Below are positions 1-5,474 of a stretch of 10,911 bases of DNA, one piece after another; position 1 is the first letter of the stretch, and every line of letters starts with the position of its first letter. Source of the stretch: Archaeoglobaceae archaeon (GTDB taxonomy: Archaea > Halobacteriota > Archaeoglobi > Archaeoglobales > Archaeoglobaceae); NCBI GenBank assembly GCA_027066965.1, contig JAMOMT010000033.1, positions 1 through 10,911 of the forward strand. Direction: 5' to 3'. The translations under genes were made by a program, and so were the position numbers. The notes beneath the pieces were generated by a model. That model made no database searches and was not told the DNA's origin. It saw only the letters and a list, made by a program, of their open reading frames with translations.

Positions 1-39
1 ACTCTTTTCGAACTATTACGGTGATTGACGAAGCATAGA

Positions 40-47
40 TTTATATA
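40..47 (+). promoter_or_regulatory. TATA box of the first small ORF
   Basis: An archaeal-type TATA element (TTTATATA) lies here. A start about 26 bases after its centre would fall near position 70. That would give a leader of roughly 14 bases before the GTG at 84, enough to contain the Shine-Dalgarno sequence GGAGGTGA at 71-78. Seen directly; promoter activity is inferred. Confidence 0.5.
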
Positions 48-83
48 TGACGTAGTAAACTAAAGTGCATGGAGGTGAGAGAT

Positions 84-221
84 GTGGAGCAGATCGAGGA
101 AGTGTTCGTGGTGGAGGCAAGGAAGTTTGTGAGAAACGCTGAGGAACTCGAGGCCTTCGAGAGAGAGCTCAGGGAGAAGGGTTTCATGGTTGAGAGGAGG
201 AGTATAGTATTTGAGTACTGA
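84..221 (+). CDS. Small charged hypothetical protein (45 aa)
   Basis: I do not recognise this protein. The ORF begins at GTG 84, which sits five bases after a very strong Shine-Dalgarno sequence (GGAGGTGA, 71-78), with a TATA box at 40-47. An in-frame ATG at 69 would give 50 residues but overlaps the Shine-Dalgarno sequence, so I prefer GTG. The product is highly charged, with the look of a strand (EEVFVVEARKFV), a Glu-rich helix (about residues 18-32) and a second strand (residues 34-44, ending FEY). This is a compact beta-alpha-beta arrangement without Cys, His clusters or membrane segments. It stands alone, followed by AT-rich DNA and a perfect palindrome that may end the transcript. Good initiation signals argue it is real; the function is unknown. 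Confidence 0.55.
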   Translation: MEQIEEVFVVEARKFVRNAEELEAFERELREKGFMVERRSIVFEY

Positions 222-240
222 TTTTATTTAAAGTTCAATT

Positions 241-254
241 AACAAAATTTTGTT
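241..254. terminator. Perfect palindrome, possible bidirectional terminator
   Basis: AACAAAATTTTGTT is a 14-base perfect palindrome followed by further T residues. It lies between the convergent ends of the small ORF (stop at 219-221) and the decayed minus-strand ATPase (stop at 319-321). A second AT-only inverted repeat (AATTAA-G-TTAATT) follows at 275-287. The position fits a transcription end signal. Such palindromes are easy to find in AT-rich DNA, so confidence is modest. Confidence 0.35.
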
Positions 255-318
255 TTCTGATGTCATAGTCTCATAATTAAGTTAATTTAGATATTCTAAA
301 CGAAGAATTAAATCTTTC

Positions 319-468
319 TCAGAAAATCCAACCAGTCCCACACCCCAACATTTTTGCTCTCTCCCTTACGTAAAACGTCTTTCCCGTCTTCCTCCCGTAT
401 ACGAGCAACCATCTGTAGTCCTTCAAAGTCTCTTCAAGTTCTCTTCTTGGTGTAATCTCCGTTATTAT
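319..468 (-). pseudogene. Decayed 5' end of an archaeal P-loop ATPase gene
   Basis: Read on the minus strand from 468, the frame gives about 49 residues without an ATG start (an ATA codon sits where ATG might have been). It contains TPRRELEETLKDYRWLLVYG directly followed by RKTGKTFYVRERAK, then drifts into unrelated residues and stops at 319-321. This pattern (short N-terminal helix, LLVYGR, Walker A, FYVRE) is typical of the start of the archaeal AAA-type ATPases of the Arch_ATPase/DUF234 group, which run to several hundred residues. Here the protein ends right after the P-loop. The P-loop also reads G-x3-GKT rather than G-x4-GKT, as if one residue was lost. I therefore call it a truncated, non-functional remnant. 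The family name rests on motif memory only. Confidence 0.5.
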
Positions 469-758
469 AACCGAAGGTTTATAATAATTGCCATTAAAAT
501 ATAGGTTTTTGTTGTGTATCTGTGGGTGTACTGAAGGATGCCTGAGGTGTACAAGGCCATCACTAACTCTACCGGCACGCAGGTAGAACGTCGAGGTGCG
601 GGGATGTTGTTCCTGTTCTTTAGCGCAGTCATCACAATTGTGTAGGGAACATTGAATCTTTCACCACATATAGCGCTTTGCAACTACAACCTTCCGTCCC
701 AACCAACCAGAAACACCTACAATTCTGCCCTGCAATGCCACTTATGCAAAGGATGAAA
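469..758. other. Gene-poor stretch upstream of aIF2-gamma
   Basis: No convincing gene is visible here. The part from about 535 to 745 is richer in G and C than its AT-rich flanks. All three minus-strand frames carry stretches of plausible protein interrupted by stops: for example one frame has CSLHNCDDC, another FNVPYTIVMTALKNRNNIP, a third CFWLVGTEGC. This would fit an old gene or mobile-element fragment broken by frameshifts, but I could not match any frame to a family. No tRNA-like or rRNA-like sequence was seen. Confidence 0.35.
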
Positions 759-760
759 CA

Positions 761-769
761 TTTTTAAAA
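761..769 (+). promoter_or_regulatory. TATA box of the aIF2-gamma gene
   Basis: TTTTTAAAA, preceded by the purine-rich GGATGAAACA that could act as the TFB-recognition element. Its centre is 27 bases before the ATG at 792, so transcription would start at or next to the start codon. No Shine-Dalgarno sequence precedes the ATG, which fits a leaderless mRNA. Confidence 0.65.
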
Positions 770-791
770 CATGCCACAAGCCGAATAACGC

Positions 792-2021
792 ATGAAAGAC
801 GATGTGCCTTTACCGGAAGTTAACATTGGCATGATTGGTCACGTTGATCACGGTAAAACCACTCTTGTCGCCGCTCTGAGCGGTGTCTGGACTGACAGGC
901 ACAGCGAGGAGTTGAAAAGGGGAATTTCTATAAGGCTCGGTTACGCTGACACTACTTTCAGGAAATGCCCGAAGTGCGAGCCTCCATACGCGTACACAGT
1001 CGAGAAAATCTGTCCGAGGTGCGGTAGCGAAACGGAGATTCTCAGGACTGTGAGCTTCGTCGACAGCCCCGGGCACGAAACTCTGATGGCTACGATGCTG
1101 AGCGGAGCAGCCCTTATGGATGGGGCAGTTCTCGTCATAGCAGCGAACGAGAAGTGTCCGCGCCCCCAGACAAAAGAGCACTTGATGGCTCTCGAGATAA
1201 TAGGGGTTGACAAGATTGTTATAGCCCAAAACAAGATAGACATAGTTTCGAAGGAGAGAGTTCTCGAGAACTACAGGGAGATAAAGGAGTTCGTGAAAGG
1301 TACGATAGCCGAGAACGCCCCAATAATTCCAATTTCAGCTCAGCAGAAGGTGAACCTCGACGCCCTAATAGAGGCAATAGAAGAGACCATTCCAACTCCG
1401 AAGAGGGATTTGGACGCTCCACCCCTAATGCACATAGCGAGGAGCTTCGACGTCAACAAGCCGGGAACTCCTCCAGAAAAGCTGATTGGAGGAGTGGTTG
1501 GAGGAAGCCTTGCGAGGGGTAAGTTGAGGGTCGGAGACGAGATAACGATAAGGCCGGGAATAAGGGACGAGAAGAGAGGAACTTGGGAGGAACTTCACTC
1601 TGAAGTTGTCGGCATAATGGCCTCCGGGAAGTCAGTCGAGGAAGCGACACCTGGAGGACTCATAGGAGTAGCTACGAAGCTTGACCCATACCTTACGAAG
1701 AGCGATGCATTGGTAGGAAACGTGCTCGGAAAGGAGAAAGATCTGCCGGGAGTACTCTTCGAGTTTGCGATGGACGTTAAGTTGCTCGAGAGAGTCGTTG
1801 GAACGGAAGAGGAGCTTGCGGTCGAGAAGATAAAGATGAACGAACCGCTCATGCTAAGCGTCGGTACGGCGATAACCCTCGGAGTTGTAACCTCTGCGAG
1901 AGATGACGTGGTCGAGGTGAAGCTGAAAAGACCAGTCTGTGCTGAGAGTGGGTGGAGGGTTGCTATAAGCAGGAGAGTAGGTTCAAGGTGGAGGCTGATA
2001 GGGGCTGGGACTATAAGATGA
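792..2021 (+). CDS. eif2g: Translation initiation factor aIF2 subunit gamma
   Basis: This GTPase is the core subunit of the archaeal aIF2 heterotrimer, which carries initiator Met-tRNA to the small ribosomal subunit. The 409-residue length matches the family. Visible motifs: G1 GHVDHGKT (16-23), switch I around residues 38-53, a zinc knuckle with Cys59, Cys62, Cys74 and Cys77, G3 DSPGH (91-95), G4 NKID (147-150) and G5 SAQ (182-184). Two beta-barrel domains follow from about residue 208 to the end. The zinc knuckle and the [13 protein letters not shown] opening separate it from EF-1A and SelB. The ATG start is supported by a TATA box 27 bases upstream and the absence of a leader. The alpha and beta subunit genes are not in this window. 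The PIN nuclease gene follows on the same strand after 100 bases. Confidence 0.97.
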   Translation: MKDDVPLPEVNIGMIGHVDHGKTTLVAALSGVWTDRHSEELKRGISIRLGYADTTFRKCPKCEPPYAYTVEKICPRCGSETEILRTVSFVDSPGHETLMATMLSGAALMDGAVLVIAANEKCPRPQTKEHLMALEIIGVDKIVIAQNKIDIVSKERVLENYREIKEFVKGTIAENAPIIPISAQQKVNLDALIEAIEETIPTPKRDLDAPPLMHIARSFDVNKPGTPPEKLIGGVVGGSLARGKLRVGDEITIRPGIRDEKRGTWEELHSEVVGIMASGKSVEEATPGGLIGVATKLDPYLTKSDALVGNVLGKEKDLPGVLFEFAMDVKLLERVVGTEEELAVEKIKMNEPLMLSVGTAITLGVVTSARDDVVEVKLKRPVCAESGWRVAISRRVGSRWRLIGAGTIR

Positions 2022-2039
2022 TTTAACTTTATTGTTTTT
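2022..2039 (+). terminator. T-rich end signal after aIF2-gamma
   Basis: Immediately after the stop codon lies a T-rich tract (TTTAAC, then TTTATTGTTTTT) without a strong hairpin. Runs of T are sufficient for termination by archaeal RNA polymerase. Together with a separate AT-rich promoter region before the next gene, this suggests that at least part of the transcription ends here. Confidence 0.45.
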
Positions 2040-2071
2040 AGCTGCATTTTAATTATGAGCGAAAAGGTAAA

Positions 2072-2098
2072 TAATTAAAATAATTAAAATAAATAAAA
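2072..2098 (+). promoter_or_regulatory. Repeated AT-rich promoter region of the PIN gene
   Basis: Two perfect tandem copies of TAATTAAAA (2072-2080 and 2081-2089) are followed by TAAATAAAA. The last of these lies 24-32 bases before the ATG at 2122, the right distance for an archaeal TATA box with little or no leader. The repeat may offer more than one TATA site. Seen directly; function inferred. Confidence 0.4.
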
Positions 2099-2121
2099 CC
2101 GTAAAGCCAAAGAAGAAAAAC

Positions 2122-2511
2122 ATGAACCCGAAATGTGCTGTGCTGGACACGAATGTGCTGATGTACATTTACTCGGCAAAGGTTGATGTTTTCGGGGAGC
2201 TAAGGCTGTTTGGGTTTTCGAAGTTTCTTGTACCATCCGGCGTTGTGGAGGAGCTCGAAGTGCTGAGGGATAAGCTTGGAGGTAAGTACAGCAGGGCTGC
2301 GAGGTTTGCCCTCCAGCTTATCGATAAGGAGGGCGTGGAGGTTGTTGAGGTCAGCTCTGCAGGCACAGATATGGCATTGATAGAGCTGTGCAAGCAAAGA
2401 GGTTGTGTGCTAATCACGAACGACAGGGACCTCAGAAAGAGGGCAAGGAGAGAGGGAATTGCAGTCGGCTATGTAAGGGAGATGAACAGAGTATTCGTGG
2501 AGGAGGTCTAA
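2122..2511 (+). CDS. PIN-domain ribonuclease-like protein
   Basis: A 129-residue single PIN domain, a metal-dependent RNase H-like fold that cleaves single-stranded RNA. The expected acidic residues are visible: Asp9 in the opening LDTNVLM, Glu44 in VVEELEVL, Asp83 in TDMALIEL and Asp101/Asp103 in ITNDRDLR. Its short length and lack of a zinc ribbon separate it from Nob1. It looks closest to the Fcf1/Utp24-like archaeal PIN proteins, which are often found beside aIF2-gamma and are thought to act in rRNA processing. No VapB-type antitoxin gene lies next to it, so a toxin role is less likely. The ATG start is followed at once by the conserved first strand; the upstream sequence is only a weak ribosome site (AGAAGAAAAAC). 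Confidence 0.85.
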   Translation: MNPKCAVLDTNVLMYIYSAKVDVFGELRLFGFSKFLVPSGVVEELEVLRDKLGGKYSRAARFALQLIDKEGVEVVEVSSAGTDMALIELCKQRGCVLITNDRDLRKRARREGIAVGYVREMNRVFVEEV

Positions 2512-2729
2512 GCTGAGAGCTAAGCTTTTGCTTGCTCTGTTTGCTTGCCTGTTTGATCTCATGTACTTTGCGTTATCCTAACTCGTGTTGGACTTTTAAA
2601 GTAGAAATATCAAGATTAGAGTTAACTTCTTTCTGGACTTAAAAAATCTGACAAGGCTCAGAGAGGTTGATGACCGCCTTAAGCTGGATTGATCCCAGTT
2701 ATCCGTGCAGTTCTAAGGAGAGGTATCGA
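2512..2729. other. Gene-free stretch after the PIN gene
   Basis: No gene is visible. The stretch holds an imperfect direct repeat just after the PIN stop codon (GCTTGCTCTGTTT then GCTTGCCTGTTT, about 2529-2553) and an ACTTTTAAAGT palindrome (2592-2602) that resembles a TATA box. It also has a second TATA-like element (CTTAAAAAAT, about 2639-2648) and a small stem (CTGGAT/ATCCCAG, 2684-2698). None of these lies at promoter distance from an intact gene. Confidence 0.4.
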
Positions 2730-2830
2730 ATGAGTGTTGGTAGACGTTCGTTTTTGACAAAGTTCTGGTAATAGCGTTGGTAATCGTTTTGGAAAATAAC
2801 ATGAACAAAAAACAAAAAGTTAGGAGGTAA
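2730..2830 (+). pseudogene. Frameshifted scrap resembling a twin-arginine or membrane signal
   Basis: An ATG at 2730 follows a good Shine-Dalgarno sequence (TAAGGAGAGGT, 2714-2724). The frame reads MSVGRRSFLTKFW and stops at 2769-2771. Shifting frame at the AAA run near 2759-2761, as if one A were missing, continues with VLVIALVIVLENN and a basic tail ending at the TAA at 2828-2830. Joined, this would be about 33 residues: an RRSFL twin-arginine-like motif followed by a hydrophobic helix, as at the start of an exported protein. No mature domain follows. It may be the relic of a lost secreted protein, or chance. Confidence 0.3.
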
Positions 2831-2842
2831 AATTCATTAAAA

Positions 2843-3664
2843 CTACTTCATTCCCCTTTCAGTTGGAGTAGAGATAATCTGCTCGAACTCCTGCTGGCTT
2901 ATGTAGTGTGGCGTGTAAGTCGCGTTGTACTTCTCGAGCGTGGAAACGAAAGCTCTCATGTGGTTTCTTGATCCCTTCATCAGGTTGTTGTAAACGAGCT
3001 TTATGTCCGGTTTGTCAGTCTGATTGATACACTTCTGCAGGTCGTAGATGTCGAGATCCTCTATGAGAGCTCCAACCTTTAAAGCAGCCGTAACGTTCTT
3101 GCTACCCTCCTCGACCAGCTTGTTGTATAGCTCTGTGAAAGTCGAGTTCGCGAATTGACCAACGTTCATGTTCACTACCGGATTCGTGAGGTTGTACTTC
3201 TGTAGGAGCATCGCAACCGCGGCCATGTGCGTGCTCTCACTTCTCGCTATGTTCTGGAATATAGGCAATTTCCACTTCTCGTATAGGGTAGTGTAAACGT
3301 CGTGAGCGAGCTTTTCTTCCTGTATCATGTGTAATAAGTCCTCTTTCTCTATGGGTGTTAAGTTGCCCTTCGGGTAGCTCATTATCTGGCTCCTCAAGTA
3401 GCTAATGTTGAATCCCGGAGCCATGTTGCTGCTGGCATTCATTCTACCGTGCATTCCGCGTCCTGCCTGTTGTCCACCTGGCCCTGCCTGTCCTGCTTGC
3501 CCCTGACCGGCTTGACCGGTTTTGCCATATTCTTGGCCCATTCCCTGCCCTTGTCCAGCTCCATGTCCCGGCTGAGTGGGGTTGAGCTTGACTTGCTGGG
3601 TGCATCCGCAGAGAGTAGCTGCAACTAATATCACTACAAGAATTGCGAGCATACTTCGTTTCAT
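2843..3664 (-). CDS. Exported DUF2202 ferritin-like lipoprotein
   Basis: A 273-residue protein with three parts. Residues 1-21 are a lipoprotein signal (basic MKR, hydrophobic core, lipobox LCGC with Cys21), so it should be anchored to the outside of the membrane. Residues 34-72 are a Gly/Gln-rich flexible linker. Residues about 100-255 are a DUF2202 domain, a four-helix ferritin-like fold. Candidate metal ligands are Glu117/His121 (EEKLAHD), Glu143/His146 (ESTH), Glu202 (IEDLDIYDL) and His235 (SRNHMRAF). Eight N-x-S/T sequons occur (N76, N86, N101, N158, N173, N190, N214, N247), which fits archaeal surface N-glycosylation. The biochemical role of DUF2202 is not established; a di-iron site is inferred. 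The gene starts 18 bases after the alkyltransferase stop and has no Shine-Dalgarno sequence. Confidence 0.88.
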   Translation of the reverse strand: MKRSMLAILVVILVAATLCGCTQQVKLNPTQPGHGAGQGQGMGQEYGKTGQAGQGQAGQAGPGGQQAGRGMHGRMNASSNMAPGFNISYLRSQIMSYPKGNLTPIEKEDLLHMIQEEKLAHDVYTTLYEKWKLPIFQNIARSESTHMAAVAMLLQKYNLTNPVVNMNVGQFANSTFTELYNKLVEEGSKNVTAALKVGALIEDLDIYDLQKCINQTDKPDIKLVYNNLMKGSRNHMRAFVSTLEKYNATYTPHYISQQEFEQIISTPTERGMK

Positions 3665-3682
3665 GTATAATACTTAATTTTT

Positions 3683-4207
3683 CTAATACTTATTACTTTC
3701 GACGAACTTGTTAGAACAAAATCGACTGAGTTCCGCCTTTTCAAGTTCGAGCAGCCTCTTCTTCACTTCTTTGCCCAGTGGGTAGAAACCAAAGAGAGTC
3801 CCTCTATTCGTTACGAGCCTATGGCACGGAATTAGAACTTGGAGCGGGTTCTTCATAAGGGTTTTAAGCAGTTCTGCGTAGCTGATACCTAACTCTCTCG
3901 CTACTTGCGAGTAGGTTGCTGTCTCTCCTCTCGGCACACCAATTATCCTTTCGTACACAGAACGGTCTCGGTAGCTGATGTCTGGCAGTTTGAACTTCTT
4001 TCCCCTCAGAACGACATCATCCACTCTCTCCTTCAGCCATGTCTCGAGTTTACCCGATCTTTTGACTTCTCCCTCAAGGTCGTGGAACTTGCTGATTCTC
4101 TTTAGGTGTTTTAACGCTTTTTTCTCGTCGTAATGCCATGCGTACGCTAGAATTCTACCCTCATGAACGAGAAACGCCACTTCAACCTCGAACCCGTAGA
4201 AGTTCAC
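3683..4207 (-). CDS. ogt: O6-alkylguanine-DNA alkyltransferase (MGMT/Ogt)
   Basis: A suicide DNA-repair protein that moves the alkyl group from O6-alkylguanine to its own cysteine. The C-terminal DNA-binding domain is clear: the helix-turn-helix region GETATYSQVARELG (95-108), then NP (120-121), the active site IPCHRLV with Cys128, and GTLFGFYPLG before the final helix. The N-terminal half (1-75) is the usual poorly conserved alpha/beta domain. Total length of 174 is normal for archaeal members. I chose GTG 4207 because GGGTG lies six bases upstream; GTG at 4216 would add three residues. The position of the human arginine finger (Arg128 in hAGT) aligns with Ala111, which is unusual. It follows the membrane-protein gene with a one-base gap, so the two are probably translationally coupled. 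Confidence 0.9.
   Translation of the reverse strand: MNFYGFEVEVAFLVHEGRILAYAWHYDEKKALKHLKRISKFHDLEGEVKRSGKLETWLKERVDDVVLRGKKFKLPDISYRDRSVYERIIGVPRGETATYSQVARELGISYAELLKTLMKNPLQVLIPCHRLVTNRGTLFGFYPLGKEVKKRLLELEKAELSRFCSNKFVESNKY
3684..3696 (-). promoter_or_regulatory. Possible own promoter of the DUF2202 gene
   Basis: On the minus strand, TAATAAGTATTA overlaps the last codons of the alkyltransferase gene. Its centre is about 26 bases before the DUF2202 ATG. Together with the missing ribosome site this would allow a leaderless transcript in addition to read-through from upstream. The element is only a fair TATA match. Confidence 0.3.
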
Positions 4208-4208
4208 G

Positions 4209-4727
4209 CTAATCACCCTTTGCCATGCTCACTTGGCAGGAAAGCCTCATCTTGCACTTCTCGCACATCTTTTTGTGCATCGTGAAGTTTACGGGTGTTA
4301 GCAACACGAAAGTCAGGAGCAGAATAAGCTGATATGTTGAGAAGCTCAGAAACAAAGCTAGAGACCCTCCAATAATAGGAATTAGCGTAGCAAGCATCCA
4401 CGTTATACTAGCAAGTTTTACGCCAAGTTCGTAATTTCCTGAGCCCCTTTCAAATAATATTGATGCGAGTTTACTCCATCCCGTGCCGCAGAGTTTTCCG
4501 TAGTAGTAGCAGTTCGTGCAGAGGTGCTTTCTCAGGACGAAGATGAGCATGATGAAGAGAAACAGGACATATCCAATGGTTACAACTGGGAATCCAAGTA
4601 CTTTTAGGGGGAGAGTTCCGGTTAACCCAACTCCAAAGTATAGTAGGATGAAGAGGTTCTGTCCTACTACGTAGCGAACTGGATAACTTTCGAAATCGTC
4701 GCAGAGATATCCCCTTGTCTTTACCAT
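4209..4727 (-). CDS. Four-helix membrane protein with two Cys clusters
   Basis: I do not know a named function. From the ATG at 4727 the protein has 172 residues with about four membrane helices, arranged as two pairs. After each pair comes a cytosolic-looking Cys cluster: HLCTNCYYYGKLCGTGW after the first, HKKMCEKCKMRLSC after the second. The paired CxxC...C arrangement suggests binding of zinc, a haem or an iron-sulfur group at the membrane face, or a redox role. The N-terminus has a CDDFESYPVRY segment. A GTG at 4769 would add 14 residues, but a TATA box at 4784-4792 puts the transcript start near 4762. ATG 4727 also has an AGGTG ribosome site, so I prefer it. The neighbour downstream is the alkyltransferase gene, one base away. 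Confidence 0.7.
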   Translation of the reverse strand: MVKTRGYLCDDFESYPVRYVVGQNLFILLYFGVGLTGTLPLKVLGFPVVTIGYVLFLFIMLIFVLRKHLCTNCYYYGKLCGTGWSKLASILFERGSGNYELGVKLASITWMLATLIPIIGGSLALFLSFSTYQLILLLTFVLLTPVNFTMHKKMCEKCKMRLSCQVSMAKGD

Positions 4728-4783
4728 TTTAAACACCTGTGGCTTGAACTCACTTTTGATTGAACACACTTTCTGTTTTATTT

Positions 4784-4792
4784 CTTTAAATA
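4784..4792 (-). promoter_or_regulatory. TATA box of the membrane protein/alkyltransferase unit
   Basis: On the minus strand TATTTAAAG, preceded by purines, lies about 61 bases before the ATG at 4727. Transcription from near 4762 would leave a leader of about 35 bases that includes the AGGTG ribosome site. It is arranged back to back with the promoter of the HD gene. Confidence 0.45.
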
Positions 4793-4864
4793 TCTCTTTA
4801 TTAACCTCACGAACTTATAAACCTGCGGAGCCCCAGTATAAAAGTGAATCAGGCATGATAACGA

Positions 4865-4871
4865 CTTAAAT
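4865..4871 (+). promoter_or_regulatory. TATA box of the HD-domain gene
   Basis: CTTAAAT centred 24 bases before the ATG at 4892 places the transcript start at the start codon. There is no Shine-Dalgarno sequence, so the mRNA is probably leaderless. This supports the short N-terminus of the HD protein. Confidence 0.5.
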
Positions 4872-4891
4872 CTCGGTGGACTAATCAGTTC

Positions 4892-5422
4892 ATGCCCTCT
4901 CATGACTCCGGACATGTGGAGAGAGTCGTAAGGCTTGCGAGATACATAGCCGAGATGGAAGGAGCGGACGTTGAAGTAGTGGTTACAGCAGCCAAACTCC
5001 ACGACATTGCGAGAGTTGAAACAGCTGAAAACCACGCAATTAGGGGAGCCAAGATTGCGAGAGAAATGCTCTCCGATCGAGATCCCGAGTTTGTTGAGAG
5101 GGTTGCTCACTGCATAGAGTCTCACTCCTTTTCCTCGGGAGTGAAGCCAGAAACGCTCGAAGCAAAAGTCCTTAGCGATGCGGATAAGCTTGACGCAATG
5201 GGTGCTGTGGGCGTAGCTAGGGCATTTCTGTACAGTGGTGAGAGGGGGAGGAGCATTGAGGAAACACTCAAACACTTCGAGGACAAGCTCCTGAAACTTA
5301 AGGGTTGCCTCTACACTGAAACGGCGAGAAAAATCGCAAGGAAAAGGCATGACTTCATGCTTGAGTTCTATGAGAGGCTGAAGGGGGAGCTAGAGCTGAG
5401 GGATGTTGGGAATGAAGATTGA
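4892..5422 (+). CDS. HD-domain metal-dependent phosphohydrolase
   Basis: A 176-residue HD-superfamily protein similar to the YedJ/COG1418 group, which hydrolyse phosphate esters of nucleotides; the substrate here is unknown. Motifs in order: SHDSGHVERV with His4 and His8, KLHDIARV with the His37-Asp38 doublet, ENHAIRGA with His48, HCIESHSF with His73 and His78, and VLSDADKLDAMGAVG with Asp96/Asp98. A basic helical tail follows. Most relatives have about 15-20 more residues before the first motif. Here an in-frame TAA at 4859-4861 and the absence of any start codon between it and 4892 fix the start, and the TATA box agrees. The gene is convergent with the FlaJ-like gene, 52 bases away. Confidence 0.87.
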   Translation: MPSHDSGHVERVVRLARYIAEMEGADVEVVVTAAKLHDIARVETAENHAIRGAKIAREMLSDRDPEFVERVAHCIESHSFSSGVKPETLEAKVLSDADKLDAMGAVGVARAFLYSGERGRSIEETLKHFEDKLLKLKGCLYTETARKIARKRHDFMLEFYERLKGELELRDVGNED

Positions 5423-5474
5423 ATTAGGAGTGAAAGTGAGGTTATATCGTAGCCAACAGAGCTAACAGGTAAAA

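Noticed and set aside
538..657. A 39-codon plus-strand ORF starting at ATG 538
   Set aside because: The only purine run abuts the ATG, there is no TATA box at the right distance and no recognisable protein.
465..683. A 72-residue minus-strand ORF (contains FNVPYTIVMTALKNRNNIP)
   Set aside because: No recognisable family, no ribosome site, and all three minus-strand frames in the region look equally protein-like. I treat it as part of a possibly decayed region rather than a gene.
2122..2511. PIN gene as a VapC toxin
   Set aside because: No short antitoxin gene precedes or overlaps it, and the aIF2-gamma neighbourhood is typical of the rRNA-processing PIN proteins.
4778..5350. A 190-residue minus-strand ORF opposite the HD gene
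   Set aside because: It is antisense to the HD-domain gene, whose catalytic motifs are all intact; its residues show no domain.
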